44,401 bases of DNA, from assembly GCA_026398695.1 (NCBI GenBank), contig JAPLSJ010000035.1:1-44401 (forward strand), given 5' to 3'. Under the pieces are notes generated by a model. It was not told the DNA's origin. It did not search any database and worked only from the letters and a program-made list of their open reading frames with translations. Numbering within the stretch: the first letter of the stretch is position 1; each line of letters begins with the position of its first letter. Of the stretch, positions 27,489 through 37,310 are shown one piece after another. Position numbers and translations under genes: made by a program. Source of the stretch: Arenimonas sp. (GTDB taxonomy: Bacteria > Pseudomonadota > Gammaproteobacteria > Xanthomonadales > Xanthomonadaceae).

Positions 27489-28400
27489 GTGCTGCTCTAC
27501 ACCCATCCCGCCTGCCTGGCGCACGACCCCGGGGCCGGACACCCGGAGTGCCCGGCGCGGCTGGAAGCGGTGCTGCATGCGGTCCGCGCCGCTTTCCCGA
27601 TGTCGCCCTGGCGCGAAGCCCCCCGGGCGTCGCGCGATGCGCTGCTGCGCGTGCACACCCGCGACCTGGTCTCGCGCCTGCTCGACACACCCGTTCACGA
27701 CCGCCTGCGCCTGGACGAAGACACCGCGATGTCGGTGGACTCGCCCGAAGCCGCGCTGCGCGCCGCCGGCGCCGGCGTTGCTGCCGTGGATGCAGTGATG
27801 AACGGCACGCACACCCAGGCCTTCTGCGCGGTGCGTCCGCCGGGCCACCATTCCACCGGCGCGGTGGCCATGGGGTTCTGCCTGTTCAACTCCGCCGCGG
27901 TGGCGGCGGCGCATGCCGTCCACCAGCACGGCCTGGAACGCGTGGTGATCGCCGACTTCGACGTGCACCACGGCAACGGCAGCCAGGACATCTTCGCCCG
28001 CGAGCCGCGCGTGATGTACGCCAGCTCGCACCAGTCGCCGCTCTACCCCGACAGCGGCCGGCCCGAAGAGGTCGGCGTGGGCAACCTCGCCAACGCGCCG
28101 CTGGCGCCTGGCACCGGCAGCGACGCCTTCCGGCACGCGTGGCGGGAAAACCTGCTGCCGCGCATCGAAGCCTTCCGTCCGCAGCTGGTGCTGGTGTCGG
28201 CGGGCTTCGACGGCCATCGGCTCGACCCGCTCGCCGACCTGGTGCTGGAGGCCGCCGACTACCGCTGGCTCAGCGCCGAACTGGCCGCGCTGGCGCGCCG
28301 GCATGCCGGCGGCCGGCTGGTGTCGCTGCTGGAAGGTGGCTACAGCCTCGCCGCGCTGCGGGCCTGCAGCGTGGCGCACCTGGAAGGACTAACCGCCTGA
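27489..28400 (+). CDS. Histone deacetylase-family amidohydrolase (acetylpolyamine/acetoin-utilisation type)
   Basis: 303 residues from a GTG start two bases after the adenosyltransferase stop. Catalytic motifs are intact: AVRPPGHHS (two histidines near residue 118), [11 protein letters not shown] with the zinc ligands, [13 protein letters not shown] with the second aspartate, and SLLEGGYSL. Bacterial members deacetylate acetylated polyamines, lysine side chains or other amides; the substrate cannot be assigned. It is likely in the same transcript as the B12 genes by spacing only. The 3' end overlaps the convergent msrB by 12 bases, and the stop sits in the hairpin CCGCC-TGA-GGCGG. Confidence 0.92.
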   Translation: MLLYTHPACLAHDPGAGHPECPARLEAVLHAVRAAFPMSPWREAPRASRDALLRVHTRDLVSRLLDTPVHDRLRLDEDTAMSVDSPEAALRAAGAGVAAVDAVMNGTHTQAFCAVRPPGHHSTGAVAMGFCLFNSAAVAAAHAVHQHGLERVVIADFDVHHGNGSQDIFAREPRVMYASSHQSPLYPDSGRPEEVGVGNLANAPLAPGTGSDAFRHAWRENLLPRIEAFRPQLVLVSAGFDGHRLDPLADLVLEAADYRWLSAELAALARRHAGGRLVSLLEGGYSLAALRACSVAHLEGLTA

Positions 28401-28877
28401 GGCGGGCTCGAAACCCAGCGCCGCCGAATTGATGCAGTAGCGCAGCCCGGTGGGCCTCGGCCCGTCCGGGAACACGTGCCCCAGGTGCGAATCGCAGGCC
28501 GCGCAGCGCACCTCGACCCGGCGCATGCCCAGCGTGGTGTCTTCGTGTTCCAGCACCGCTTCGGCCTGCAGCGGCCGCGTGTAGCTGGGCCAGCCGCTGC
28601 CGGAGTCGTACTTGTCGGACGAGGCGAACAGGGCCGCCTGGCAAGCCGCGCAGACATAGGTGCCGGGCGCGTGGTGGTTCCAGTACTTGCCGGTGAAGGC
28701 ACGCTCGGTTTCCGAGCAGCGGCAGATGGCGTACTGCTCGGGGCTGAGCTCGGCGCGCCACTGTTCGTCGGTCTTTTCGATCCTGCCGGCCAAGCGCTGG
28801 TGCTCCGTGTTGCCCCCGTAGGCGCCTTGGGCCAAGCTATCACGTCTTTTCCCGGGATGCCTCCGTGCACCGTCCAA
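28389..28877 (-). CDS. msrB: Peptide-methionine (R)-S-oxide reductase MsrB
   Basis: Up to 162 residues. Reduces the R form of methionine sulfoxide in proteins. The catalytic cysteine is in [11 protein letters not shown] near the C-terminus, and the structural zinc site is two CxxC pairs (YVCAAC and VRCAAC). The conserved domain starts at [13 protein letters not shown] (about residue 38). The ATG at 28877 makes it overlap the divergent lptD start by 13 bases, and its first 25 residues look non-conserved; a TTG at 28835 is an equally good start. It overlaps the histone-deacetylase-family gene at the 3' end. Confidence 0.92.
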   Translation of the reverse strand: MDGARRHPGKRRDSLAQGAYGGNTEHQRLAGRIEKTDEQWRAELSPEQYAICRCSETERAFTGKYWNHHAPGTYVCAACQAALFASSDKYDSGSGWPSYTRPLQAEAVLEHEDTTLGMRRVEVRCAACDSHLGHVFPDGPRPTGLRYCINSAALGFEPASGG

Positions 28878-31096
28878 CCGTCCGCCTGCTCCCTCTCTGC
28901 CTGGCCATCGCCTGCGCCGCCCACGCGCGCGCGGCCCACGCCCAGGAAAATCCGGCGCCCACCTGGGAGCTGTGCCCCACCGCCGAGACGTTGCCGATGT
29001 TCCGGCCGCTCGCCAACGCGGTGACGACGGCCGACGACGCGATGCTGCCCACCGACGTGAGCGGCGAGAACGTCGACGTCAGCCAGGCCGACACCACGGT
29101 GCTCTCGGGCAAGGTCGAACTGCAGCGCGGCGACCAGTGGCTGGGCACCGACAAGCTGACCTACCAGCACGACACCGAACGCTTCTTCACCGAAGGCCCG
29201 GTGAACTACCAGGACGACAGCCTGCGCTTCACCGCCGCCAAGGCCGAGGGCGACCAGAAAGCCGACCGCATGCGCCTGCAGGACGTGCGCTACCAGTTCA
29301 ACCAGAACCTGGGCAACGGCACCGCGCAAAGCCTCACCCTGGTCGGCAAGACCGGCACCATGGAAGACGGCACGTATTCCACCTGCCCGCCGGGCCAGCG
29401 CCAGTGGGAATTCACCGCCAGCCGCATCGACGTGGACCAGGAACAGGCCGTGGGCACCGCGCGCAACGCCACCCTGCGGCTGGGCGGCGTGCCGGTGCTT
29501 TGGCTGCCGTACGTGCGCTTCCCCACCGATGACCGGCGCCGCACCGGCCTGCTGTCGCCGACGCTCGGCCGCGACGACCGCAACGGCTTCGAGTACGAAC
29601 AGCCGATCTACCTCAACCTCGCGCCCAACTACGACGCCACGCTCAAGCCGCGCTGGCTGTCCAAGCGCGGCCTGATGCTGGGCGGCGAGTTCCGCTACCT
29701 CACGTCGCGCAGCAGTGGCATCGTCGAGGCCACCTGGCTGCCCGACGACGACGTCACCGGCCGCGACCGCGGCCTGGCCAGCGTCCAGCACCGCAGCGGC
29801 CTGGGCCCGCACTGGTACGCCAGCGCCAACCTCAACCACGTCAGCGACGTGCGCTACTTCGAGGACTTCGGCGATTCGCTCGCCACCTCGTCGGTGTCGC
29901 TGCTGGCCAGCGACGCCGGCCTCTACGGCCGCGGCCTGGGCTGGTCGGCCAGCCTGACCGCGCAGTCGTGGCAGATCGCCAATCCGATCGTGGTGCCGGG
30001 CACCGAGCCCTACCGGCGCCTGCCGACGGCGCAGGCCACCTGGGCCCGCCCATTCGCCCCCTGGTTCGAACTGGGCGCCACCGCCGAGGCCGTGCGCTTC
30101 CAGCACGAAACCCTGGACGGCGGCGAGCGCGTGGACATCCGGCCGTTCGTGCGCCTCCCGTTCGGCGGCGCGGCCTGGTTCATCACGCCCGAGATCGCCT
30201 GGCGCTACACCGCCTACTCGCTGGACGATTCGCTGGTGCCCCTGGGCGGCGACCGCAGCCCCAGCCGCAGCGTGCCGGTGATGAGCCTGGACGCCGGCGC
30301 GTTCCTGGAGCGCGACTTCCAGTGGAGCGAACGCAGCCTGCTGCAGACGCTCGAGCCCCGCCTGTATTACCTGCGCGTGCCCTACCGCGACCAGGACGAC
30401 CTGCCGCTGCTCGACACCCAGCCGCTCACCTTCGGCTGGCCGGGCCTGTTCCGCGACAACCGCTTCGCCGGCGCCGACCGCCAGGGTGACGCCGACCAGG
30501 TCACGCTGGCGCTCACCAGCCGCATCCTGGACGCCGCCGACGGCCGCGAACTGATCAGCGGCAGCATCGGCCGCATCCATTATTTCGACGCCCCGCGGGT
30601 CACCGTGCCCGGCGCCCTGCCGCTGTCGGAAGAAGGCTCGGCCTGGGTGGCCGAAGCCAGCATCGCGCTGGGCAAGCGCTGGTCGCTGGGCCTGGCCCAG
30701 CAGTGGGATCCCGACACCGACAGCACCTCGCTGTCGGCCGTGCGCAGCCAGTGGCGCTTCGGCAACGGCGGCCTGGTGAACGCCGCCTACCGCTACCGCG
30801 CCGACCTGCTCGAGCAGACCGACCTCTCGTTCGTGCTGCCGATCAACCAGAACTGGCGCCTGATGGGCCGCTGGAACTATTCCCTGCGCGACGACGAGAC
30901 CCTCGAGGCCCTGGCCGGCTTCGAATGGAAAAGCTGCTGCGTCGCCGTGCGCCTGCTGGGCCGGCAGTACATCCGCGAATTCGGCGGCGAACGCACAACG
31001 GGCATTTATCTTGAGCTGGAGCTGAACGGCCTGGGCGGCCTGGGCCGCAACACGGCCCGTTTGCTTGATGATGCTATCCTTGATTACTCCCGTTGA
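28865..31096 (+). CDS. lptD: LPS-assembly protein LptD
   Basis: 743 residues from GTG, with a signal peptide (cleavage near AHAQ, residue 27). LptD is the outer-membrane barrel that, with LptE, inserts lipopolysaccharide into the outer leaflet. The LptA-like N-terminal domain covers about residues 55-160 ([27 protein letters not shown]) and the large barrel follows ([21 protein letters not shown]). Four conserved cysteines are present: 37, 173 and the adjacent pair 691/692, the arrangement that forms the interdomain disulfides in E. coli. First gene of the lptD-surA-pdxA-rsmA-apaG-apaH cluster. Confidence 0.96.
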   Translation: MHRPTVRLLPLCLAIACAAHARAAHAQENPAPTWELCPTAETLPMFRPLANAVTTADDAMLPTDVSGENVDVSQADTTVLSGKVELQRGDQWLGTDKLTYQHDTERFFTEGPVNYQDDSLRFTAAKAEGDQKADRMRLQDVRYQFNQNLGNGTAQSLTLVGKTGTMEDGTYSTCPPGQRQWEFTASRIDVDQEQAVGTARNATLRLGGVPVLWLPYVRFPTDDRRRTGLLSPTLGRDDRNGFEYEQPIYLNLAPNYDATLKPRWLSKRGLMLGGEFRYLTSRSSGIVEATWLPDDDVTGRDRGLASVQHRSGLGPHWYASANLNHVSDVRYFEDFGDSLATSSVSLLASDAGLYGRGLGWSASLTAQSWQIANPIVVPGTEPYRRLPTAQATWARPFAPWFELGATAEAVRFQHETLDGGERVDIRPFVRLPFGGAAWFITPEIAWRYTAYSLDDSLVPLGGDRSPSRSVPVMSLDAGAFLERDFQWSERSLLQTLEPRLYYLRVPYRDQDDLPLLDTQPLTFGWPGLFRDNRFAGADRQGDADQVTLALTSRILDAADGRELISGSIGRIHYFDAPRVTVPGALPLSEEGSAWVAEASIALGKRWSLGLAQQWDPDTDSTSLSAVRSQWRFGNGGLVNAAYRYRADLLEQTDLSFVLPINQNWRLMGRWNYSLRDDETLEALAGFEWKSCCVAVRLLGRQYIREFGGERTTGIYLELELNGLGGLGRNTARLLDDAILDYSR

Positions 31097-31135
31097 ACCC
31101 ATGGCGCCGGCCCCGGCGCCGGAGCCACGAACCCC

Positions 31136-32449
31136 ATGAAAACTGCCTTTTCCCCCGTCCTGGCCGGTCTGCTCGCCCTGTCCTTCGTGCTGCCGGCCGC
31201 CCCGGCCCGCGCCCAGGAAACCAACCCGGTGGACGCCATCGTCGCCGTGGTGGACGAGGACGTGATCCTGCGCAGCGAACTCGACCGCGCCGTCAACACC
31301 ATCCTCGCCCAGTACGCCAGCCAGCCCGAGCAGCTGCCCCCGCGCGACGTGCTCGAGCGCCAGGTGCTCGACCGCCTCGTGCTCAGCCGCCTGCAGCTCA
31401 CCCGCGCCCAGGACACCGGCATCCGCGTCAGCGACGCCGAGCTCGACCAGGCCATCCAGAGCGTGGCATCCCGCAACCGCCTCACCATGGACCAGCTGCG
31501 CCAGCGCCTCGCCACCGACGGCCTGACCTATGACGAGTTCCGCACCACGCTGCGCGAGGAAATGGTGATCGAGCGCCTGCGCCAGCGCTACATCCAGTCG
31601 CGCGTGCAGGTGAGCGAGGCCGAAATCGACCAGCTGCTGGCCGTGCGTGCGATCGGCGGCCCCGAAGTGCGCCTGGCCAACCTCGTGGTGGCCGTGCCCG
31701 ATGGCGCCACCGCCGACCAGATCGCCATCGCCCAGAAGAAGATCACCGGCGTGCGCGACCTCATCGCCAAGGGCGAGCTGACCTTCGCCGCCGCCGCCAT
31801 CCGCTATTCCGACGCGCAGAACGCGCTGGAAGGCGGCAACATCGGCTGGCGCGCGTTCGACGCCATCCCGCCGGCCTTCGCCGGCATGCTGCAGTCGATG
31901 CAGCCGGGCGAAGTCAGCCAGCCGGTGCGCGGCCCCAACGGTTTCCAGATCGTGCAGCTGGTCGAGACCCGCAACGCCGGCCAGCAGACCATCACCGAAT
32001 ACAACGCCCAGGGCCTGCTGGTGCGCATCACTCCGACCCTGCCCGCCGAAGCGGCGCGCCAGAAGGTCGAAGCGCTGCACGCCAGGCTGGTGGCCGGCGA
32101 GAAGTTCGCCGACGTGGCCCGCGCCGATTCCGACGACACCCTGACGCGCGCCGACGGCGGCGACATGGGCTGGTTCGCGGTCAATGCCTGGGGCAGCGCC
32201 ATCGGCAACCAGCTGCAGAGCCTGGCCGACGGCCAGCTGTCGCAGCCGTTCCAGAGCGAAGTGGGCTGGCACGTCATCCAGCGCCTGGGCACCCGCGACC
32301 AGGACGTGACCGAGCAGAACCGCCGCAACCAGGCCCGCGAGATCATCGCCCAGCGCAAGGCCGAGGAAGAGTTCGAACGCTACCTGCGCCAGCTGCGCTC
32401 GGAAGCCTATTTCGACAGCAGGCTGGCGGCACCCGCCGCGGCTTCCTGA
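31136..32449 (+). CDS. surA: Periplasmic chaperone/peptidyl-prolyl isomerase SurA
   Basis: 437 residues with a signal peptide ending near PARAQ (residue 25). The N-terminal SurA domain starts with VDAIVAVVDEDVILRSELDRAV, and two parvulin repeats follow (about 180-275, EGGNIGWRAFDAIPPAF, and about 290-385, DGGDMGWFAVNAWG). Guides outer-membrane proteins, LptD among them, from SecYEG to the Bam complex. It lies 39 bases after lptD, which fits their functional link. Confidence 0.96.
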   Translation: MKTAFSPVLAGLLALSFVLPAAPARAQETNPVDAIVAVVDEDVILRSELDRAVNTILAQYASQPEQLPPRDVLERQVLDRLVLSRLQLTRAQDTGIRVSDAELDQAIQSVASRNRLTMDQLRQRLATDGLTYDEFRTTLREEMVIERLRQRYIQSRVQVSEAEIDQLLAVRAIGGPEVRLANLVVAVPDGATADQIAIAQKKITGVRDLIAKGELTFAAAAIRYSDAQNALEGGNIGWRAFDAIPPAFAGMLQSMQPGEVSQPVRGPNGFQIVQLVETRNAGQQTITEYNAQGLLVRITPTLPAEAARQKVEALHARLVAGEKFADVARADSDDTLTRADGGDMGWFAVNAWGSAIGNQLQSLADGQLSQPFQSEVGWHVIQRLGTRDQDVTEQNRRNQAREIIAQRKAEEEFERYLRQLRSEAYFDSRLAAPAAAS

Positions 32450-32454
32450 TCCCG

Positions 32455-33426
32455 ATGCGTCCCCGGCTGGCCCTGGTTCCAGGCGAGCCGGCCGGCATCG
32501 GGCCCGAGCTGTGCGTGCGCCTGGCGCACCGCGGCTGCGCCGCCGACCTGGTGGCCTTTGCCGACCCGGACGCGCTGCTGTCGGCCGCGGCCGCCATCGG
32601 CCTGCCGCTGCGCCTGCGCGAGCCGGGGCAAGCCTGCGGGCCGGGTGAGCTGGCGCTGCAGCCCGTCCCGCAGGCCCGCCCCACCCGCTTCGGCCACGCC
32701 GATCCGGCCAATGCCGCGGCCGTGGTGCGGGCCCTGCACGATGCCGGCGCCGCCTGCCTGGCGGGCGATTACCAGGGCCTGGTCACCGGCCCGGTGCACA
32801 AGGCTTCGATCAACGACGGCGGCATCGCCTACACGGGCACCACCGAGCTGCTGGCCACCCAGGCCGGCGCCGAGGTGGTCATGATGCTGGCCAGCCCGAC
32901 GCTGCGCGTGGCGCTGGCCACCACCCACCTGCCGCTGCGCGCGGTGCCGGACGCCATCACCGCCAACGGCCTCGCCCGCACGCTGCGGGTGCTGCACGCG
33001 GCGCTGGTGCGCGACTTCGGCCTGCCCGCCCCGCGCATCGCCGTGCTCGGCCTGAACCCGCACGCGGGCGAGGACGGCCACCTGGGCCGCGAGGAGATCG
33101 ACACCCTGATCCCGGTGCTGCAGGCGCTGCGCGCGCAGGGCATGGACCTGGTCGGGCCGCTGCCGGCCGACACCGCCTTCCTGCCCGGGAAACTCGCCGG
33201 CTTCGACGCGGTGCTGGCGATGTACCACGACCAGGGCCTGCCGGTGCTCAAGCACGCGGGCTTCGAACAGGCCGTCAACATCACCCTGGGGCTGCCCTAC
33301 CCACGCGTGGCCGTGGACCACGGCACCGCGCTGGAGCTGGCGGGCCGCGGCGTGGCCGACCCGTCCAGCCTTTTCGCCGCCGCCGACCTGTGCGCCCAAC
33401 TCGGCGCACGCAGGAAAACACCATGA
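32455..33426 (+). CDS. pdxA: 4-hydroxythreonine-4-phosphate dehydrogenase PdxA
   Basis: 323 residues. NAD-dependent, metal-requiring oxidation in the DXP-dependent pyridoxal phosphate pathway. Marks: LVPGEPAGIGPEL at the N-terminus, VTGPVHKASINDGGI near residue 115, the metal-ligand histidines in LGLNPHAGEDG and MYHDQGLPVLK, and ITLGLPYPRVAVDHGTA near the end. The first residues after the ATG at 32455 are already conserved, so the start is secure. Its stop overlaps the rsmA start (ATGA). Confidence 0.95.
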   Translation: MRPRLALVPGEPAGIGPELCVRLAHRGCAADLVAFADPDALLSAAAAIGLPLRLREPGQACGPGELALQPVPQARPTRFGHADPANAAAVVRALHDAGAACLAGDYQGLVTGPVHKASINDGGIAYTGTTELLATQAGAEVVMMLASPTLRVALATTHLPLRAVPDAITANGLARTLRVLHAALVRDFGLPAPRIAVLGLNPHAGEDGHLGREEIDTLIPVLQALRAQGMDLVGPLPADTAFLPGKLAGFDAVLAMYHDQGLPVLKHAGFEQAVNITLGLPYPRVAVDHGTALELAGRGVADPSSLFAAADLCAQLGARRKTP

Positions 33427-34235
33427 GCAGCTTCAAGGCGCCGCCGAAGAAGAACCTCGGCCAGCACTTCCTCACCGACCGCAACATCATCGACCAGATC
33501 GTGCGGGCGGTGAATCCCAAGCCCGGCGACCGCCTGGTGGAAATCGGCCCAGGCCAGGGCGCCATCACCTTCCCGCTGCTGCGCAAGCACGGCGAGCTGA
33601 CGGTGATCGAGTTCGACCGCGACCTGATCACCCCGCTGATGGAGGCGTCCGAAGGCGTCGGCCGCCTCACCATCATCCACAAGGACGTGCTGCAGGTGGA
33701 TTTCACCAGGCTGGCCGGCGACGAAGGCCCGCTGCGACTGGTGGGCAACCTGCCCTACAACATTTCCTCGCCCATCCTCTTCCACGCGCTCGACCACGCC
33801 GACGCGGTGCTGGACATGCACTTCATGCTGCAGAAGGAAGTGGTGGACCGCATGGCGTCCGAGCCCGGCAGCAAGGTCTACGGCCGGCTCAGCGTGATGC
33901 TGCAGGCCTACTGCACCGTCACCTCGCTGTTCGACGTGCCGCCGGGCGCATTCCGCCCCCCGCCGAAGGTGGATTCGTCGGTGGTGCGGCTGGTGCCCAA
34001 GCCCGCCGACCAGATCGGCATCGCCGACCGGGTGCTGTTCGAACGCGTGGTGCGCGAGGCCTTCGGCCAGCGCCGCAAGACCCTGCGCAACGCCCTGCAG
34101 CTGACCTGCAGCGGCGCCGACATCGAGGCCGCGGGGCTGCGCCCCGATGCGCGCGCCGAGCAGCTGGAGGTGGCCGAATTCGTGCGACTGGCCGCCCACC
34201 TGGGCTCGCTGCCGCCGGGCGGCCCGACTGCGTAG
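33423..34235 (+). CDS. rsmA: 16S rRNA (adenine1518-N6/adenine1519-N6)-dimethyltransferase RsmA
   Basis: 270 residues (E. coli KsgA 273). Dimethylates two adjacent adenines in helix 45 of 16S rRNA; loss gives kasugamycin resistance. Motifs: NLGQHFLTD at residue 11, the SAM site EIGPGQGAI near 40, the catalytic [11 protein letters not shown] near 110, and the C-terminal [14 protein letters not shown]. The ATG at 33423 overlaps the pdxA stop. Confidence 0.96.
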   Translation: MSSFKAPPKKNLGQHFLTDRNIIDQIVRAVNPKPGDRLVEIGPGQGAITFPLLRKHGELTVIEFDRDLITPLMEASEGVGRLTIIHKDVLQVDFTRLAGDEGPLRLVGNLPYNISSPILFHALDHADAVLDMHFMLQKEVVDRMASEPGSKVYGRLSVMLQAYCTVTSLFDVPPGAFRPPPKVDSSVVRLVPKPADQIGIADRVLFERVVREAFGQRRKTLRNALQLTCSGADIEAAGLRPDARAEQLEVAEFVRLAAHLGSLPPGGPTA

Positions 34236-34238
34236 AAT
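34233..34238 (+). promoter_or_regulatory. Possible internal -10 for apaG with leaderless spacing
   Basis: TGCGTAGAAT overlaps the rsmA stop; the hexamer TAGAAT ends seven bases before the apaG ATG, so a transcript would begin at or next to the start codon. The 2OG oxygenase gene has the same TGCGTAnnATA pattern at nearly the same distance. Confidence 0.3.
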
Positions 34239-34245
34239 ACCGGCC

Positions 34246-34626
34246 ATGGAATCGCCGCTGCACGCCATACAGGTCATCGTCACCACCCGCTTCCTCGAGG
34301 ACCAGTCGATCCCCGAGGACGACCGCTTCGTGTTCGCGTACACCATCCGCATCCAGAACCTGGGCGAAGTGGCCGCGCAGCTGGTCAGCCGCCACTGGCT
34401 GATCACCGACGCCAACGGCAAGGTGCAGGAAGTGCGCGGCGACGGCGTGGTCGGCGAACAGCCCTGGCTGCAGCCCGGCGAACAGTTCGAATACACCTCG
34501 GGCGCCGTGCTGGAAACGCCGCTGGGCACCATGCGCGGCAGCTACCAGATGGTGGCCGACGACGGCACGCGGTTCGACGCCATGATCGATCCGTTCATGC
34601 TGTCCATCCCGCGGACGCTGCACTGA
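34246..34626 (+). CDS. apaG: Co2+/Mg2+ efflux-associated protein ApaG
   Basis: 126 residues, a single fibronectin-III-like ApaG domain ([31 protein letters not shown] at the N-terminus; the conserved [10 protein letters not shown] and [30 protein letters not shown]). Salmonella corD mutants in this gene show altered cobalt/magnesium transport, but the biochemical function is unresolved. It is sandwiched between rsmA and apaH as in other gammaproteobacteria. Confidence 0.94.
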   Translation: MESPLHAIQVIVTTRFLEDQSIPEDDRFVFAYTIRIQNLGEVAAQLVSRHWLITDANGKVQEVRGDGVVGEQPWLQPGEQFEYTSGAVLETPLGTMRGSYQMVADDGTRFDAMIDPFMLSIPRTLH

Positions 34627-34627
34627 C

Positions 34628-35473
34628 ATGGCCACCTACGCCATCGGCGACGTCCAGGGCTGCTACGACGCGCTGCAGCGCCTGCTCGAGAAGATCCGCT
34701 TCGACCCGGCGGTGGACCGCCTGTGGTTCTGCGGCGACCTGGTCAACCGCGGCGGCCAGTCGCTGGAAACGCTGCGGCTGATCCATTCGCTGGCGATCCA
34801 CAGCACCATCGTGCTGGGCAACCACGACCTGTCGCTGCTGGCCATCTCCACCCGGCGCGAGGCGGACCAGCGCAAGGTCAACCCCGACCTGCAGCGCGTG
34901 CTGTTCGCCGAAGACAGCGAGATCCTCATCAGCTGGCTGCGCCGCCAGAAGCTCATCCACGTCGACCGCACCCTGGGCTTCGCCCTGGTGCATGCCGGCC
35001 TGGCGCCGAAATGGACGCTGGCCCTGGCCGAGGCCCGCGCCCGCGAGGTCGAGGAAAAACTGCAGGGCGAGGGCTTCTTCAAGCTCGTGAAGAACATGTA
35101 CGGCGACAAGCCCGCATGGTCGCCCAAGCTCACCGGGGTGGATCGCCACCGCGCGATCATCAACGTCTTCACCCGCATGCGCTACTGCACGCCGGCCGGC
35201 CGCATCGGCTTCGAGGACAAGGGCCGCCCGGGCACCCAGAAGCCCGGCATGTACCCGTGGTTCGAGGTCCCCGGCCATTCGCCGCGCGAGCTGCCGGTGG
35301 TGTTCGGGCACTGGTCCACGCTGGGCCTGTTCATGGGGCTGGGCGTGTACGGCATCGACACCGGCGCGGTCTGGGGCGGCAAGCTCACGGCCATGGAGCT
35401 GGGGCCCGAGCTGCGCCTGCACCAGGTCGCCGGCCGCGACCCGCCCGACGGCGCACCGCGCGGCGACGACTGA
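34628..35473 (+). CDS. apaH: Symmetrical bis(5'-nucleosyl)-tetraphosphatase ApaH
   Basis: 281 residues. Hydrolyses Ap4A to two ADP; also removes Np4 caps from RNA in E. coli. Metallophosphatase motifs are complete: GDVQGCYDAL near residue 7, FCGDLVNRGGQSLETL near 35, LGNHDLSLLA near 62 and the distal HAGLAPKW near 120 with GHWSTLGL near 235. The ATG follows the apaG stop by one base. Last gene of the lptD cluster; a 74-base gap follows. Confidence 0.95.
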   Translation: MATYAIGDVQGCYDALQRLLEKIRFDPAVDRLWFCGDLVNRGGQSLETLRLIHSLAIHSTIVLGNHDLSLLAISTRREADQRKVNPDLQRVLFAEDSEILISWLRRQKLIHVDRTLGFALVHAGLAPKWTLALAEARAREVEEKLQGEGFFKLVKNMYGDKPAWSPKLTGVDRHRAIINVFTRMRYCTPAGRIGFEDKGRPGTQKPGMYPWFEVPGHSPRELPVVFGHWSTLGLFMGLGVYGIDTGAVWGGKLTAMELGPELRLHQVAGRDPPDGAPRGDD

Positions 35474-35547
35474 GCCACGCCCGGATTAGTGCCGGCCCTC
35501 GGTTCGTGCGCGGTATCGTTTGCCATCGCCTCCAAGGAGTTCAACCC

Positions 35548-36015
35548 ATGATTCGACCGATGTTCGTGCTGTTGCTTGCCCTGGGGCTGACGGGCCCCGC
35601 CCTGGCCCAGGACGCCGGCGACGGCGGCCAGGCCCGCATGTCCGAACTGCGCGCGGCCCTGGCGCCGGGCAAACAGGTCTTCATCGCCCGCCAAATGGCG
35701 CTCAACCCCGCCGAAGAGGCTGCCTTCTGGCCGATTTACGACGGGCACCAGACCGAGCTGGCCGAGCTGGCCACGCGCCGCCGCCAGAATGTCGCGGGCA
35801 TGGTCCGCGCCGCCGCCGGCAGCGTGGACGAGGACGCCGCCGACGACTTGGCCAGCGAAGCCCTGGCGATCGAGGCCGACGAGGCCCGCCTGCTCGAGCG
35901 CACCCACAACCGCATGAGCCGCGCGATCCCGGTGGACAAGGCGCTCAAGTACCTGCGCCTGGAAATCAAGCTCGCCGCCATGGCCCGCTACGAAGCGGCC
36001 TCGGCCCTGCCCTGA
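35548..36015 (+). CDS. Small secreted helical protein, Spy/CpxP-like, unknown function
   Basis: 155 residues with a signal peptide (MIRPMFVLLLALGLTGPALAQ). The mature part is predicted nearly all helix, with FIARQMALNPAEEAAFWPIYDGHQTELAEL resembling the LTxxQ-type helical periplasmic proteins in pattern, followed by an acidic helix and LKYLRLEIKLAAMARYEAA. A good ribosome binding site (AAGGAG) precedes the ATG. It stands alone between apaH and the convergent folA. Similar xanthomonad proteins are sometimes mislabelled as transcriptional regulators; no DNA-binding domain is visible. Confidence 0.75.
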   Translation: MIRPMFVLLLALGLTGPALAQDAGDGGQARMSELRAALAPGKQVFIARQMALNPAEEAAFWPIYDGHQTELAELATRRRQNVAGMVRAAAGSVDEDAADDLASEALAIEADEARLLERTHNRMSRAIPVDKALKYLRLEIKLAAMARYEAASALP

Positions 36016-36018
36016 GCC

Positions 36019-36519
36019 TCAGCGGGCGGCCGCGGCCGCCCGCCGGTAGTCCACGAATTCGAAGGCATGCGCGTGCCGGTCGTCGGCCGCGTGGGCTTCG
36101 CGGCTTTCCACGAGCCACTCACCGGCGTCGAACGCCGGGAAGAACGCATCCGCGCCCGACACCTCGGTATCCACGTGCGTGAGGTGCAGCCGGTCGGCGC
36201 GCGCCAGCGCCAGCGCGTAGACCTCGCCGCCGCCGATCACCATCAGCGGCCCGCCCTCGCAGCGCGCGATCGCCTCGTCCAGCGAGGCCACGGCCTGCAT
36301 GCCCTCGAACGGCACCCGGCCCGAACGCGTCAGCACCAGGTTGGGCCGGCCGGGCAGTGCGCGGCCCAGCGACTGCGCCGTCTTGCGGCCCATCAGCACC
36401 GGATGCCCCAGCGTGAGGGCCTTGAAGCGCTTGAGGTCGTCGGGCAGCCGCCACGGCAGCTGGTTGCCGCGGCCGATCGCCCGCGCGCGGTCCAGCGCCG
36501 CCACCAGCACCAGGCTCAC
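36019..36519 (-). CDS. folA: Dihydrofolate reductase
   Basis: 166 residues. Reduces dihydrofolate, restoring the cofactor that ThyA consumes. Marks: [32 protein letters not shown] at the N-terminus, [20 protein letters not shown] and [13 protein letters not shown] for NADPH binding, and [17 protein letters not shown]. The start is a GTG overlapping the thyA stop (GTGA), so the two are translationally coupled. The C-terminal YRRAAAAAR tail is not conserved. Confidence 0.94.
   Translation of the reverse strand: MSLVLVAALDRARAIGRGNQLPWRLPDDLKRFKALTLGHPVLMGRKTAQSLGRALPGRPNLVLTRSGRVPFEGMQAVASLDEAIARCEGGPLMVIGGGEVYALALARADRLHLTHVDTEVSGADAFFPAFDAGEWLVESREAHAADDRHAHAFEFVDYRRAAAAAR
36022..36043. terminator. 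22-base perfect palindrome near the folA 3' end
   Basis: GCGGGCGGCCG / CGGCCGCCCGC with no loop, beginning seven bases after the stop of the small secreted-protein gene and lying inside the Ala/Arg codons at the folA C-terminus. It could slow transcription from the plus strand, but it may also be a by-product of alanine codon runs. Confidence 0.3.
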
Positions 36520-37310
36520 ACCGCCACCGGGGCCTTGATGGCCGGGTGCGGGTCGTAGCCGCTGATGGTGATGTCCTCGTAGCGCATCGCGAACAGGTCG
36601 GTGGCTTCCGGCGCCAGCGACAGCGTCGGCAGCGCGCGCGGTTCGCGCGACAGCTGTTCGCGCGCCTGGTCGAAGTGGTTGCTGTACAGGTGCGCATCGC
36701 CCAGCGTGTGGACGAAATCGCCGACCTGCAGGCCGCAGTGGCGCGCCACCATGTGGGTGAGCAGCGCGTAGCTGGCGATGTTGAACGGCACGCCCAGGAA
36801 AATGTCGGCCGAGCGCTGGTAGAGCTGGCAGCTCAGCCGGCCGTTGGCGACGTAGAACTGGAACATCGTGTGGCAGGGCATCAGCGCCATCTTCGGCAGG
36901 TCGGCCACGTTCAAGGCGTTGACGATCAGCCGGCGCGAATCGGGGTTGCGGGCGATTTCCTCCACCACCCAGCGCAGCTGGTCGATCTCCTGGCCGTCGG
37001 CGCCGCTCCAGCGGCGCCACTGCTTGCCGTACACCGGGCCGAGGTCGCCGTTGGCGTCGGCCCACTCGTCCCAGATGCTGACCTTGTTCTCTTTCAGGTA
37101 GGCGATGTTGGTTTCGCCGCGGATGAACCAGAGCAGCTCGTGCACGATCGAGCGCAGGTGCAGCTTCTTGGTGGTGACCAGCGGGATGCCGTCGTCGAGC
37201 CTGTAGCGCAGCTGCCAGCCGAACACCGAGCGGGTGCCGGTGCCGGTGCGGTCGGCCTTCTCGGCGCCTTCCTCAAGGACATGGCGCAGCAGCTCGAGAT
37301 AGTTCTGCAT
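36516..37310 (-). CDS. thyA: Thymidylate synthase
   Basis: 264 residues, exactly the E. coli length. Makes dTMP from dUMP with methylene-tetrahydrofolate. Visible: [17 protein letters not shown] near residue 20, the catalytic cysteine in [12 protein letters not shown] near 146, [19 protein letters not shown], and the VAV C-terminal end that closes over the substrate. The ATG at 37310 overlaps the lgt stop by one base (TGATG). Sits in lgt-thyA-folA, a common gammaproteobacterial arrangement. Confidence 0.96.
   Translation of the reverse strand: MQNYLELLRHVLEEGAEKADRTGTGTRSVFGWQLRYRLDDGIPLVTTKKLHLRSIVHELLWFIRGETNIAYLKENKVSIWDEWADANGDLGPVYGKQWRRWSGADGQEIDQLRWVVEEIARNPDSRRLIVNALNVADLPKMALMPCHTMFQFYVANGRLSCQLYQRSADIFLGVPFNIASYALLTHMVARHCGLQVGDFVHTLGDAHLYSNHFDQAREQLSREPRALPTLSLAPEATDLFAMRYEDITISGYDPHPAIKAPVAV

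Noticed and set aside
28340-32272. Open frame of about 1310 codons antisense to lptD and surA
   Set aside because: High third-position GC keeps antisense frames open. The translation is rich in His, Gly, Gln and Val with no family resemblance, and lptD and surA are certain on the other strand. Its last 160 codons coincide with msrB only because msrB is in the same frame.
34723-36015. A 430-codon frame joining an apaH shadow to the small secreted protein
   Set aside because: The part before 35548 is the +1 shadow of apaH. The signal peptide and ribosome binding site place the real start at 35548.
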